A DNA stretch of 14,154 bases, taken from Prevotella sp. UBA3837. Lineage in GTDB: Bacteria > Bacteroidota > Bacteroidia > Bacteroidales > Bacteroidaceae. Position numbers and translations under genes: made by a program. Of this stretch, positions 7,281-13,954 are shown in pieces. The notes under the pieces are model-generated. The model was not told the DNA's origin, made no database searches, and saw nothing but the letters and a program-made list of their open reading frames with translations. Each line of letters begins with the position of its first letter. Positions within the stretch are counted from its first letter, which is position 1. The stretch spans positions 1-14,154 of the forward strand of contig DGHX01000082.1 in the NCBI GenBank assembly GCA_002392835.1. Direction: 5' to 3'.

Positions 7281-8597
7281 TTATGCAAAGAGGTGGTCGC
7301 TGAGGCTCTGCAGTGCCCGACGCTTGTCCTCCTCGCGAATGAGGAAGGAGATGTTGTAGTTGGAGCCTCCGTAGCTGATCATGCGCACGGGCACGTCCTT
7401 CATGGCGTCCATGACGCGTGTCTCGAAGCCGATGTTCGACCAGTCGAGGTCGCCGACGACGCAGATGATGCACATGCCGGTGTCTACGGTGACGGTTCCG
7501 TACTTCTTCAGCTCGTCCATGATTTCGCCCAGGTGTGCCGAGTTGTCGATGCTCATGCTGACGCCCACCTCGCTGGTGCACACCATGTCGATGGGTGTCT
7601 GGTAGCTCTCGAAGATTTCGAACACCTTGCGCAGGAAGCCTGTGGCGAGGAGCATGCGGCTGGACTTGATCTTGATGGCGGTGATGTTGTCCTTGGCGGC
7701 CACGGCCTTTATCTTTCCGTATTCCGTCTGGTTCGAGATGGTGGTTCCCTCGGCCTCGGGCTGCATGGTGTTCAGCAGACGCACGGGTATGCCGGCGTAC
7801 TTGGCGGGCTGCACGCAGGTGGGGTGGAGGATCTTGGCTCCGAAGTATGCCAGCTCGGCGGCCTCCTCGAACTGCAGCTGGTGCACGGGCTGTGTGTGCT
7901 CTACGATGCGTGGGTCGTTATTGTGCATGCCGTCGATGTCGGTCCATATCTGTATCTCCTCGGCGTTGATGGCAGCTCCCACGAGCGATGCGGTGTAGTC
8001 GCTGCCTCCGCGCTGCAGGTTGTCGACCTCGCCGTAGGCGTTGCGGCAGATGAATCCCTGTGTGATGTACACCTGTGCGTCGGGCTGCTGCTCGATGATG
8101 GCTGCGAGCTTCTCCTTGATGTACACGGGGTCGGGCTCGGCGTTCTTGTCGGTGCGCATGAAGTCGAGGGCGTTCAGCAGCACGGCGTTGATGCCCTGCT
8201 CGCGCATGTAGTTGGCCACCATGTTGGTCGACATCATCTCGCCCTGGGCCACGATGCTCTTTTCCTCGAAGCTGGTGAAGAGCTCCTTGGTGAAGGAGCG
8301 CAGGTACTGGAACTCCTCGCGCAGGTAGTCGCGCGTGAGGTTGCGGTACTCGTCGGTGGTGTACAACTCCTGCAGGTGGCGCTCATACTTGCGCTCCAGC
8401 ATGTTGATGACCTCGTTGGCCCCGTCGGGGTTCTTCTTGTAGAGGTAGTCGGAAATCTCGACCAGCGAGTTGGTGGTTCCCGACATGGCCGAGAGGACGA
8501 CGAACACCTGCTCGCCGGACTTTGTTACCAACTGCGTGACCTCCTTCATTCTCTGCGGCGTTCCTACCGATGTGCCGCCAAACTTCATTACTTTCAT
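7281..8597 (-). CDS. lysC: aspartate kinase
   Basis: Phosphorylates L-aspartate, the committed step of the aspartate-family pathway to lysine, diaminopimelate, threonine and methionine. This is a 438-residue monofunctional enzyme; no homoserine dehydrogenase domain is fused. The kinase domain begins KFGGTSVG (5-12), with VLSAMSG (34-40), RGGSDYTA (196-203) and TDIDGMHNNDPR (219-230). Two ACT domains occupy about 305-370 and 375-438, where feedback inhibition would act; pairing with lysA suggests lysine as effector, but this is inferred. It follows ftsE after a 123-base gap of repeats in which I see no TAnnTTTG box and no lysine riboswitch-like structure. Confidence 0.95.
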   Translation of the reverse strand: MKVMKFGGTSVGTPQRMKEVTQLVTKSGEQVFVVLSAMSGTTNSLVEISDYLYKKNPDGANEVINMLERKYERHLQELYTTDEYRNLTRDYLREEFQYLRSFTKELFTSFEEKSIVAQGEMMSTNMVANYMREQGINAVLLNALDFMRTDKNAEPDPVYIKEKLAAIIEQQPDAQVYITQGFICRNAYGEVDNLQRGGSDYTASLVGAAINAEEIQIWTDIDGMHNNDPRIVEHTQPVHQLQFEEAAELAYFGAKILHPTCVQPAKYAGIPVRLLNTMQPEAEGTTISNQTEYGKIKAVAAKDNITAIKIKSSRMLLATGFLRKVFEIFESYQTPIDMVCTSEVGVSMSIDNSAHLGEIMDELKKYGTVTVDTGMCIICVVGDLDWSNIGFETRVMDAMKDVPVRMISYGGSNYNISFLIREEDKRRALQSLSDHLFA

Positions 8598-8646
8598 ATT
8601 GCTGTATGTTTTTTTATGTTGTTCCGTTGAATTTCTTTTTCTACCA

Positions 8647-8706
8647 CAGATTTCTCAGATTAAACAGATTTTGGCTGCGCAGAGTTTTTTTATTGCACAG
8701 ATTTTT
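8647..8706. repeat. CAGATT-type 9-base tandem repeat
   Basis: CAGATTTCT, CAGATTAAA and CAGATTTT lie in a row (8647-8672), and a further CAGATTTTT occurs at 8698-8706, in the ftsE-lysC gap. The unit differs from those in neighbouring gaps but the layout (short AT-rich tandem units filling a gap) is the same. Confidence 0.7.
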
Positions 8707-8716
8707 AAAGATTACA

Positions 8717-8731
8717 GCGGCTAAAAGCCGC
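8717..8731 (-). terminator. hairpin over the ftsE stop codon
   Basis: GCGGCT (8717-8722) and AGCCGC (8726-8731) form a 6-bp stem with a 3-base loop that includes part of the ftsE stop codon. The minus strand then continues into TGTAATCTTTAAAAATC, only moderately T-rich. It could be a weak terminator or attenuator between ftsE and lysC. Confidence 0.35.
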
Positions 8732-9404
8732 GATTGCTGTGGAACAGTTCCAGCCTGCCGTCCTGGCATCGGTACACCTTTCCTGGGTACTGCTCCATCA
8801 GGGCGATGTTGTGTGTAGACATGATGACGGCCGTTCCCTGCTGCGATATGTTTCGGAGCAGCTTCATGATGCCGTCGGCGGTCTCTGCGTCGAGGTTGGC
8901 GGTGGGCTCGTCGGCTACGATGAGCTGCGGGTGGTTGAGTATGGCGCGTGCTATGGCTATGCGCTGCTGCTCTCCGCCGGAGAGCTCGTGTGGCATGGCG
9001 TCCTGCTTGTCGGTCATGCCCACCTGTTCGAGCACCTCCTCTATGCGCTGCGGTATGTCGGCCTTCTTCCACCCCGTGGCATGCAGCACGAACTGCAGGT
9101 TCTTCTTCACCTTGCGGTCGGCCAGCAGCTGGAAATCCTGGAAGATGATGCCCATCTGCCGGCGCAGGGCGGGCACGTGCTTGCGCTTCAGCGTGAGCAG
9201 GTCGTAGTCGAACACCTGTGCGTGTTCGGCCTCGTCGATGTACAGTTCCTGGTAGATGGTCTTCAGCAGCGAGCTCTTGCCCGAGCCCACGCGTCCGATG
9301 ATGTAGACGAACTCGCCGTTGCCTACCTGCAGGTCGACGTCGCTGAGCACCTTCTTGCCGTCTATCTGATAGATGTTTGCGTGTTGATAGTCTATGAGCA
9401 CCAC
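8721..9404 (-). CDS. ftsE: FtsE-like ABC transporter ATP-binding protein
   Basis: A 227-residue ABC ATPase, the size of FtsE, which with membrane partner FtsX controls septal cell-wall hydrolases during division. Walker A GRVGSGKS is at 37-44, Q-loop FQDFQLL at 88-94, signature LSGGEQQR at 141-148, Walker B LIVADEP at 161-167 and the switch histidine in STHNI (His198). All catalytic parts are present. No permease gene is next to it: ftsX is absent from this window. In Bacteroidetes ftsX is commonly found at another locus, so separation is not by itself a sign of a different function. LolD-like or MacB-like ATPases are the alternatives, less likely because no lolC/E or macB partner is nearby. 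Confidence 0.85.
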   Translation of the reverse strand: MVLIDYQHANIYQIDGKKVLSDVDLQVGNGEFVYIIGRVGSGKSSLLKTIYQELYIDEAEHAQVFDYDLLTLKRKHVPALRRQMGIIFQDFQLLADRKVKKNLQFVLHATGWKKADIPQRIEEVLEQVGMTDKQDAMPHELSGGEQQRIAIARAILNHPQLIVADEPTANLDAETADGIMKLLRNISQQGTAVIMSTHNIALMEQYPGKVYRCQDGRLELFHSNRGF

Positions 9405-9411
9405 TTTTTAT

Positions 9412-9476
9412 ATTTACGATTTACGGATTTACGATTTACTATTTAATGCTTACGGATTATCGATTTATGGATTTAC
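9412..9476. repeat. ATTTACG tandem repeat between hisIE and ftsE
   Basis: Units ATTTACG, ATTTACGG, ATTTACG and ATTTACT run in series from 9412 to 9440, then continue in looser form (TTACGGATT, CGATTTATGG, ATTTACT) to about 9476. The period is 7-8 bases. The same unit fills the hisIE-hisF and hisA-hisH gaps. Confidence 0.8.
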
Positions 9477-9530
9477 TTCCCTCTCTCCACTTTACACTTT
9501 CCTCTTTCCTCTCCTCTCTCCACTTTTCAC
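9477..9530. repeat. pyrimidine-rich CTTT/CTCT tract after hisIE
   Basis: A near-pure C/T stretch on the plus strand (purine-rich in the transcript) with irregular CCACTTT / CCTCTTT units, directly downstream of, and slightly into, the hisIE stop codon. It differs from the adjoining ATTTACG array. Function unknown. Confidence 0.55.
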
Positions 9531-10174
9531 TCCATGGTTCCCTTGGCCTTTGCCTGCCGCCGCTGCTTGTCCCATTCGGGGTTGTGGCGACGGTGCAGCT
9601 CGTCGGCGATGTCCTCAATGCGCAGCCCCTTCTCGGTGAGCATCACTATGAGGTGGTAGAGCAGGTCGCTGGCTTCGTAGACCAGGTGCTCGGGGGTGCC
9701 GTTGGTGGCCTCTATGACGGTCTCCAGCGCCTCTTCGCCCACTTTCTGGGCTATCTTGTTGATGCCCTTGCTGAAGAGACTTGTGGTGTACGAGCCCTCG
9801 GGCATGTCGTGTTTCCGCTTTTCTATGAAGTCCTGCAGCTCGGCCAGGAACTGCAGTGGGCTGGCGCTGTTCTCCTCGCCCCAGCAGGTGTCGGTGCCGG
9901 TGTGGCAGGTGGGGCCGTGTGGGTGTACTCGCACCAGCAGTGTGTCGTTGTCGCAGTCGGCGGCCATGCTCACCAGGTCGAGGTAGTTTCCGCTGGTCTC
10001 GCCCTTCGTCCACAGCGTCTGGCGGCTGCGGCTCCAGAAGGTCACCTTCCCCGTGAGCAGGGTCTTGTCGTAGGCCTCCTGGTTCATGAAGCCCAGCATG
10101 AGCACCTGGCGCGTGTCGGCGTCCTGAATGATGGCGGGTACGAGTCCGCCCATTTTTTCAAAGTCTATGTTCAT
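9527..10174 (-). CDS. hisIE: bifunctional phosphoribosyl-AMP cyclohydrolase / phosphoribosyl-ATP pyrophosphatase
   Basis: Catalyses steps 2 and 3 of histidine synthesis: the HisE half splits pyrophosphate from PR-ATP and the HisI half opens the purine ring of PR-AMP. Cytoplasmic, 215 residues, normal for the fusion. HisI is the N-terminal part (about 1-105), with its metal ligands around DCD (73-75), HPHGPTCH (84-91, Cys90) and TCWGE (Cys97). HisE is about 107-200, with the MazG-like KVGEEALE (144-151) and EASDLLYHL (167-175). The tail is basic. It follows hisF after a 50-base repeat-filled gap and completes the hisH-A-F-IE run. Confidence 0.96.
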   Translation of the reverse strand: MNIDFEKMGGLVPAIIQDADTRQVLMLGFMNQEAYDKTLLTGKVTFWSRSRQTLWTKGETSGNYLDLVSMAADCDNDTLLVRVHPHGPTCHTGTDTCWGEENSASPLQFLAELQDFIEKRKHDMPEGSYTTSLFSKGINKIAQKVGEEALETVIEATNGTPEHLVYEASDLLYHLIVMLTEKGLRIEDIADELHRRHNPEWDKQRRQAKAKGTME

Positions 10175-10175
10175 T

Positions 10176-10216
10176 TTCGATTTACGGATTTTCGATTTTC
10201 GGATTTACGGATTTGC
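10176..10216. repeat. ATTTACGG/ATTTTCG tandem repeat between hisF and hisIE
   Basis: Alternating CGATTTACGG and ATTTTCG units fill nearly the whole 50-base gap. About 24 bases of it, starting TTTCGATTTACGGATTTTCG, recur unchanged in the hisA-hisH gap at about 11696. Confidence 0.8.
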
Positions 10217-10224
10217 TCTTGTTG

Positions 10225-10995
10225 TCAGAGCCTTACCTCAATGCCTTCTTCCCTGAGATATTGTTTCAGTTCGGGTATGGGTATCTCGCCGAAGTGGAAG
10301 ACGCTGGCTGCGAGTGCGGCGTCGGCATGTCCCTGCAGGAATGCGTCGCGGAAGTGCTCGCGCCTCCCTGCTCCTCCGCTGGCGATGATGGGTATGGAGA
10401 GGCTGTGAGCCAGAAGTGCCAGTGCCTCGTTGGCATAGCCCTGCTTCACGCCGTCGTGGTTCATGCTGGTGAAGAGTATCTCTCCTGCTCCTCGCTCCTG
10501 TGCCTCGTGTGCCCACTGGAAGAGGTCGTGCTCGGTGCGCTCGCGTCCTCCCTTCAGGTAGCATTTCCAGGCCGTGCTGTCCTGCTGCTCTTCCATGCGT
10601 GCGTCGATGGCCACCACGCAGACCTGCGAGCCGAATCGTCTGGCGATGTCGTCGATGAGCTGTGGGCGGCGCAGGGCTGCGCTGTTGATGCTCACCTTGT
10701 CGGCTCCGGCATAGAGCATGCGCTCCACGTCGGCCAGCTCGTTGATGCCTCCTCCCACGGTGAAGGGTATGCTTATCTCGCGGGCCACGCGTGTCACCAT
10801 GTCGGTGAAGGTCTTGCGCTCCTCAAACGATGCTGTGATGTCGAGGAACACCAGCTCGTCGGCCCCTTGCTCTGAATAGGCCTTTCCCAGCGCCACGGGG
10901 TCTCCGGCTGAGCGCAGCCCCACGAAGTTGACGCCCTTCACGGTCTCGCCGTTCTTTACGTCGAGGCAGGGTATGATGCGTTTTGCCAGTCCCAT
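10225..10995 (-). CDS. hisF: imidazole glycerol phosphate synthase, cyclase subunit
   Basis: Uses ammonia from HisH to convert PRFAR into imidazole glycerol phosphate and AICAR. I chose the start at 10995 (MGLAKRIIPCLDVK), which gives 256 residues, the family's usual size; the open frame continues about 120 codons further upstream, but that part only shadows hisA. The (beta/alpha)8 barrel is intact: catalytic Asp12 in CLDVK and Asp131 in VAIDAR, phosphate-binding GGGI (81-84) and IASGGAG (204-210), and NHDGVKQGY (179-187). The start lies inside hisA, overlapping it by 40 bases in a different frame, so translation is likely coupled. Confidence 0.96.
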   Translation of the reverse strand: MGLAKRIIPCLDVKNGETVKGVNFVGLRSAGDPVALGKAYSEQGADELVFLDITASFEERKTFTDMVTRVAREISIPFTVGGGINELADVERMLYAGADKVSINSAALRRPQLIDDIARRFGSQVCVVAIDARMEEQQDSTAWKCYLKGGRERTEHDLFQWAHEAQERGAGEILFTSMNHDGVKQGYANEALALLAHSLSIPIIASGGAGRREHFRDAFLQGHADAALAASVFHFGEIPIPELKQYLREEGIEVRL

Positions 10996-11693
10996 AGTTC
11001 TTTCAGGTTTATTTTTCCTTCGTATATTGCTTTTCCGAACACCACGGCGGGTATGCCTGCCGCGCTGAGCTGCTGTATGTCGGCCATGGAGCTGACGCCT
11101 CCGCTGGCTATGAGGTGCAGGGTGGGGTAGGCCTCCATCACCTGTCGGTAGAGTTCGGTGGCTGGCCCTGCCAGTGTGCCGTCCTTGGCGATGTCGGTGC
11201 AGAGCACGTTCCTCACGCCCATGTCGACATAGCTTTTCAGGAAGGGCAGCAGCTCGAGGGGTGAGTCCTCTTTCCATCCGTTGATGCTGATGTGTCCGTT
11301 CCTGACGTCGGCTCCGAGAATCATTCGGTCGGGGCCGTACTGTGTGAGCCATCGGCGGAACAGCTCGGGCTGTGTCACGGCCACTGAGCCCACGGTGACC
11401 ATGGCGGCTCCGCAGCTGAAGGCCGTCTCGATGTCGTCGTCGGTCTTGATGCCTCCGCCGAAGTCTACGACGAGCTTTGTGGCCGTGGTGATGCGGCGCA
11501 GCACGTCGCTGTTGACGATGTGCCGCGCCTTGGCACCGTCGAGGTCTACGACATGCAGTCGCCGGTAGCCGATGCGCTCGAACTCCTGGGCCATGAGCAC
11601 GGGGTCGCCGTACTCGGTCTTCTGCTCGTAGTCGCCCTTGGTGAGCCTTACGCAGCGGCCGTCGATGATGTCTATGGCGGGAATGAGTTCCAT
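10956..11693 (-). CDS. hisA: ProFAR isomerase (phosphoribosylformimino-AICAR-P isomerase)
   Basis: Isomerises ProFAR to PRFAR, the substrate of HisF/HisH. A 245-residue (beta/alpha)8 barrel with Asp8 in IPAIDIIDG and Asp129 in LGADVRNG as the catalytic pair, plus FGGGIK (78-83) and TDIAKDGTL. The last 13 codons overlap the start of hisF; the C-terminal tail (WDWQNASYPAST) is thus written by the same DNA as the HisF N-terminus. Upstream it is separated from hisH by 56 bases of ATTTACG repeats. Confidence 0.96.
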   Translation of the reverse strand: MELIPAIDIIDGRCVRLTKGDYEQKTEYGDPVLMAQEFERIGYRRLHVVDLDGAKARHIVNSDVLRRITTATKLVVDFGGGIKTDDDIETAFSCGAAMVTVGSVAVTQPELFRRWLTQYGPDRMILGADVRNGHISINGWKEDSPLELLPFLKSYVDMGVRNVLCTDIAKDGTLAGPATELYRQVMEAYPTLHLIASGGVSSMADIQQLSAAGIPAVVFGKAIYEGKINLKELWDWQNASYPAST

Positions 11694-11694
11694 T

Positions 11695-11736
11695 ATTTCG
11701 ATTTACGGATTTTCGATTTACGGATTTACTATTTAG
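11695..11736. repeat. ATTTACGG/ATTTTCG tandem repeat between hisH and hisA
   Basis: Same unit and largely the same sequence as the array between hisF and hisIE, ending in ATTTACTATTTAG as also seen in the 9412 array. It begins immediately upstream of the hisA start codon. Confidence 0.8.
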
Positions 11737-11749
11737 TATTTCAGCCGTT

Positions 11750-12340
11750 TCATTTCAGCTCCAGGAAGTTCCTGATGATTTGTTCGCCCACGCTGCCGCT
11801 CTTCTCTGGGTGGAACTGGCATGCGTAGAAGTTGTCGCGCTGCATGGCTGCCGAGTAGGGCAGTATGTAGTCGGCTGTGGCGATGGTGTTGCTGCAGAGT
11901 GGCACGTAGTAGGAGTGTACGAAGTAGACGTACTTTCCCTCTATGCCCTCCATGATTGGCGATGCGGTGTTGTACAGGCTGTTCCAGCCCATGCATGGCA
12001 CCTTGTCCTCGTGGCGCTGCGGTGTGAAGCGCTTCACGTCGGCGTTGAAGATGCCCAGGCAGTCCGTGTCGCCCTCCTCCGAGTGCCGGCACATGAGCTG
12101 CTGTCCTATGCAGATGCCCAGCACGGGCTGTGTGAGCGAGCGTATCACCTCGTCCAGTCCATGCTCTCGCAGGTAGGCCATGGCGGTGCTGGCCTCGCCC
12201 TGTCCCGGGAAGACCACGCGGTCGGCACGGCGCAGCTCCTCGCCGTCGTCGGTCAGCAGGGGCTCCACACCGATGCGCCTCAGGGCGTTCAGCACCGAGA
12301 ACACGTTACCTGCATTATATTTCACTACTGCTACGTTCAC
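11750..12340 (-). CDS. hisH: imidazole glycerol phosphate synthase, glutamine amidotransferase subunit
   Basis: Hydrolyses glutamine and channels ammonia to HisF. A class I amidotransferase of 196 residues, normal length. The nucleophile is Cys77 in GICIGQQ (the common form is GICLGMQ), the oxyanion region is PGQGEA (45-50), and the His/Glu of the triad are His177 and Glu179 in CQFHPEKSG. It is the first his gene of this run; hisG, hisD, hisC and hisB are not in the window and must lie elsewhere if the pathway is complete. It follows purU after a 71-base gap. Confidence 0.95.
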   Translation of the reverse strand: MNVAVVKYNAGNVFSVLNALRRIGVEPLLTDDGEELRRADRVVFPGQGEASTAMAYLREHGLDEVIRSLTQPVLGICIGQQLMCRHSEEGDTDCLGIFNADVKRFTPQRHEDKVPCMGWNSLYNTASPIMEGIEGKYVYFVHSYYVPLCSNTIATADYILPYSAAMQRDNFYACQFHPEKSGSVGEQIIRNFLELK

Positions 12341-12346
12341 TTTTCT

Positions 12347-12395
12347 AATGCTTAATGCTTAATGAGTAATGCTTAATGCTTAATGCTTAATGAGT
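12347..12395. repeat. AATGCTT heptamer array between purU and hisH
   Basis: Seven exact 7-base steps: AATGCTT x2, AATGAGT, AATGCTT x3, AATGAGT, then a partial AAT. The pattern of variant units suggests one duplication of a longer block. It fills most of the 71-base gap. No terminator or promoter motif is visible here. Confidence 0.9.
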
Positions 12396-12411
12396 AATCC
12401 CAAATCTCAGC

Positions 12412-13275
12412 TCAGCTGAAGATGATGGTCTTGTTCTTATAGGTGAGTATCTTGCGCTCTATGTGCTTTGCCACGGCCCGTGCCAGCACTATCTTCTCCA
12501 GGTCTTTCCCCTTCAGCACCAGGCTCTCGGGGGTGTCCTTGTGTGTGATGCGCGCCACGTCCTGCTCAATGATGGGGCCTGCGTCGAGCTCTGCCGTGAC
12601 GTAGTGGCTGGTGGCTCCTATGATTTTCACTCCTCGCTCCCAAGCCTGGTGGTAGGGCTTTGCGCCTATGAATGCCGGCAGGAAGGAGTGGTGAATGTTG
12701 ATGATGTGGTGCGGATAGGCGGCTATCATGTCGTCGCTGATGATCTGCATGTATCGTGCCAGCACGATGAAGGTTATTTCCTTCTCGCGCAGCAGCTCCA
12801 TCTCTGCCTGCTCCACCTCGGCCTTGTTCGAGTGGTCGGGCTTGATGCTCCACGTATAGTAGGGTATTCCGAACTGCTCGGCCACGTAGCGCAGGTCTTC
12901 GTGGTTGCTCACTATGCAGGGTATGTCGACGTTGTACTCTCCGGCCTTCCACCGTGCCAGCAGGTCGTAGAGGCAGTGGCTCATCTTGCTCACGAAGATG
13001 GCCATGCGTGGCCGCTGGTCGCTGAAGTAGAGGGTGAAGGTCATCTGGTATCGCTGTGCGTAAAGCGTGTCGAAGTACTCCTTTATCTTGTCGCGGGGAA
13101 TGAGGAAGTCCTCCAGTTCCCACTCCATGCGCATGAAGAACATGCCGTCCTGGTGGTCAACATACTGGTCCAGATAGATGATGTTGCCCTGGTTGTCGGT
13201 AATAAACTTCGTTACTTCCGATATGATGCCCTGTTGGTCGGGGCAGTGCAGTAGCATGATGGCTGTCGGTTTCAT
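12412..13275 (-). CDS. purU: formyltetrahydrofolate deformylase
   Basis: Hydrolyses 10-formyl-THF to THF and formate; formate can feed purine synthesis through PurT, and the activity balances one-carbon pools. 287 residues, normal length. An N-terminal ACT domain (about 5-85, starting AIMLLHCPDQQGI) precedes a formyltransferase-fold domain. The catalytic set is visible as Asn193 and His195/His196 in INIHHSFLPAF and Asp231 in AELDAGPII. GKDLEKIVLARAV (256-268) is the typical C-terminal helix. It is the first gene of the minus-strand run and has its own -7 box. AICAR, a by-product of the downstream HisH/HisF step, needs 10-formyl-THF for reuse, which may explain the pairing. Confidence 0.94.
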   Translation of the reverse strand: MKPTAIMLLHCPDQQGIISEVTKFITDNQGNIIYLDQYVDHQDGMFFMRMEWELEDFLIPRDKIKEYFDTLYAQRYQMTFTLYFSDQRPRMAIFVSKMSHCLYDLLARWKAGEYNVDIPCIVSNHEDLRYVAEQFGIPYYTWSIKPDHSNKAEVEQAEMELLREKEITFIVLARYMQIISDDMIAAYPHHIINIHHSFLPAFIGAKPYHQAWERGVKIIGATSHYVTAELDAGPIIEQDVARITHKDTPESLVLKGKDLEKIVLARAVAKHIERKILTYKNKTIIFS

Positions 13276-13309
13276 CTTGTTTTGTCTTGTCGGATGGTTT
13301 TTGAAGGCG

Positions 13310-13317
13310 CAAAGTTA
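13310..13317 (-). promoter_or_regulatory. candidate -7 box for purU and the his/lys run
   Basis: Minus-strand TAACTTTG matches TAnnTTTG, 34 bases before the purU start codon. No clear TTTG/TTG lies about 20 bases further upstream, so only the -7 element is supported. A leader of about 25 bases would result. Confidence 0.5.
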
Positions 13318-13387
13318 CAAAAAAAGGTTGTAATTATGTGCCTGATAGCAGTTTTTTTTCTCTTTTTTGTTATTTTTCTGTCCAAAA

Positions 13388-13420
13388 TTGTCGATTGTTC
13401 AAAAAAAATACCTATCTTTG
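13388..13420 (+). promoter_or_regulatory. candidate promoter for the HTH regulator-DPP III pair
   Basis: TATCTTTG (13413-13420) fits the Bacteroidetes -7 box. Two TTG triplets precede it, at 13388-13390 (22 bases away) and 13395-13397 (15 bases away); the first is nearer the usual 19-21 spacing. A leader of about 85-90 bases leads to the start at 13514. Together with the purU -7 box this makes a divergent promoter region. Confidence 0.55.
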
Positions 13421-13513
13421 CAGAAATTATACACCTCAACGTGTAGATGTTGGGGAAGTTAAGGAAGATAATGGCAGTTAAGGAGAACGAGAGCGAAAAT
13501 CAAATAAGAAGCT

Positions 13514-13954
13514 ATGGGTAAGTATAACATTACTGAGAAGAAAGAGCGCGACGCCGCTTACCGCACGCTGGTGAGCCCTGCACTGATGGACGACCTGAAG
13601 GAGCGCATCCTCGACATTGTGGTGATGCAGAAGAAGTACAAGGACAAGAACTACTCTGCCCGCAAGCTGGCCGAAGACCTGGGCACCAACACCCGCTACG
13701 TGTCGGCGGTGGTGAACGTGCGGTTCCACATGAACTACACGTCGTTCATCAACAAGTACCGCATCGAGGAGGCCATGTCTATCCTCACCGACAAGCGCTA
13801 CCAGGACTTGCGCATCGAGCAGGTCAGTGACATGGTGGGCTTTGCCAACCGCCAGTCGTTCTACGCCTCGTTCTACAAGTTCACGGGCATCACGCCCAAA
13901 GAGTACAAACAGCAGCACAGCACCGCCGCTGCCAAGCCCAAGAAAACGAAATGA
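13514..13954 (+). CDS. small AraC-type helix-turn-helix DNA-binding protein
   Basis: A 146-residue protein consisting of little more than an AraC/XylS DNA-binding domain, so probably a transcription regulator with no sensor domain of its own. The first helix-turn-helix is about 48-68 (SARKLAEDLGTNTRYVS), the second about 100-122 (RIEQVSDMVGFANRQSFY), followed by the family signature end FYKFTGITPKEY. The N-terminal 40 residues are charged and helical, possibly for dimerisation. The C-terminus is Ala/Lys-rich. The gene ends with an ATGA overlap onto the peptidase gene, so the two are translated together. Target genes are unknown; self-regulation of this operon is plausible but not shown. Confidence 0.88.
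   Translation: MGKYNITEKKERDAAYRTLVSPALMDDLKERILDIVVMQKKYKDKNYSARKLAEDLGTNTRYVSAVVNVRFHMNYTSFINKYRIEEAMSILTDKRYQDLRIEQVSDMVGFANRQSFYASFYKFTGITPKEYKQQHSTAAAKPKKTK

Noticed and set aside
6549..8630. 693-codon plus-strand open frame opposite lysC and lysA
   Set aside because: It is antisense to two well-conserved enzymes, is dominated by Val/Ala/His/Leu in low-complexity style, and has no domain. It arises from the codon bias of the real minus-strand genes.
8598..8720. Lysine riboswitch upstream of lysC
   Set aside because: The gap is only 123 bases, made mostly of CAGATT repeats and AT-rich DNA; an L-box needs a larger, multi-stem aptamer that is not seen.
10996..11352. N-terminal extension of hisF by about 119 codons
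   Set aside because: The extension is fully inside hisA, is Arg/His/Pro-rich without similarity to HisF, and the conserved HisF N-terminus begins at the internal Met.
13450..13484. Further copy of the GGAGTTAAA arm before the HTH gene
   Set aside because: TTGGGGAAGTTAAGGAAG resembles the 8-46 arm but with shifted and inserted bases and no inverted partner; too weak to call a family member.
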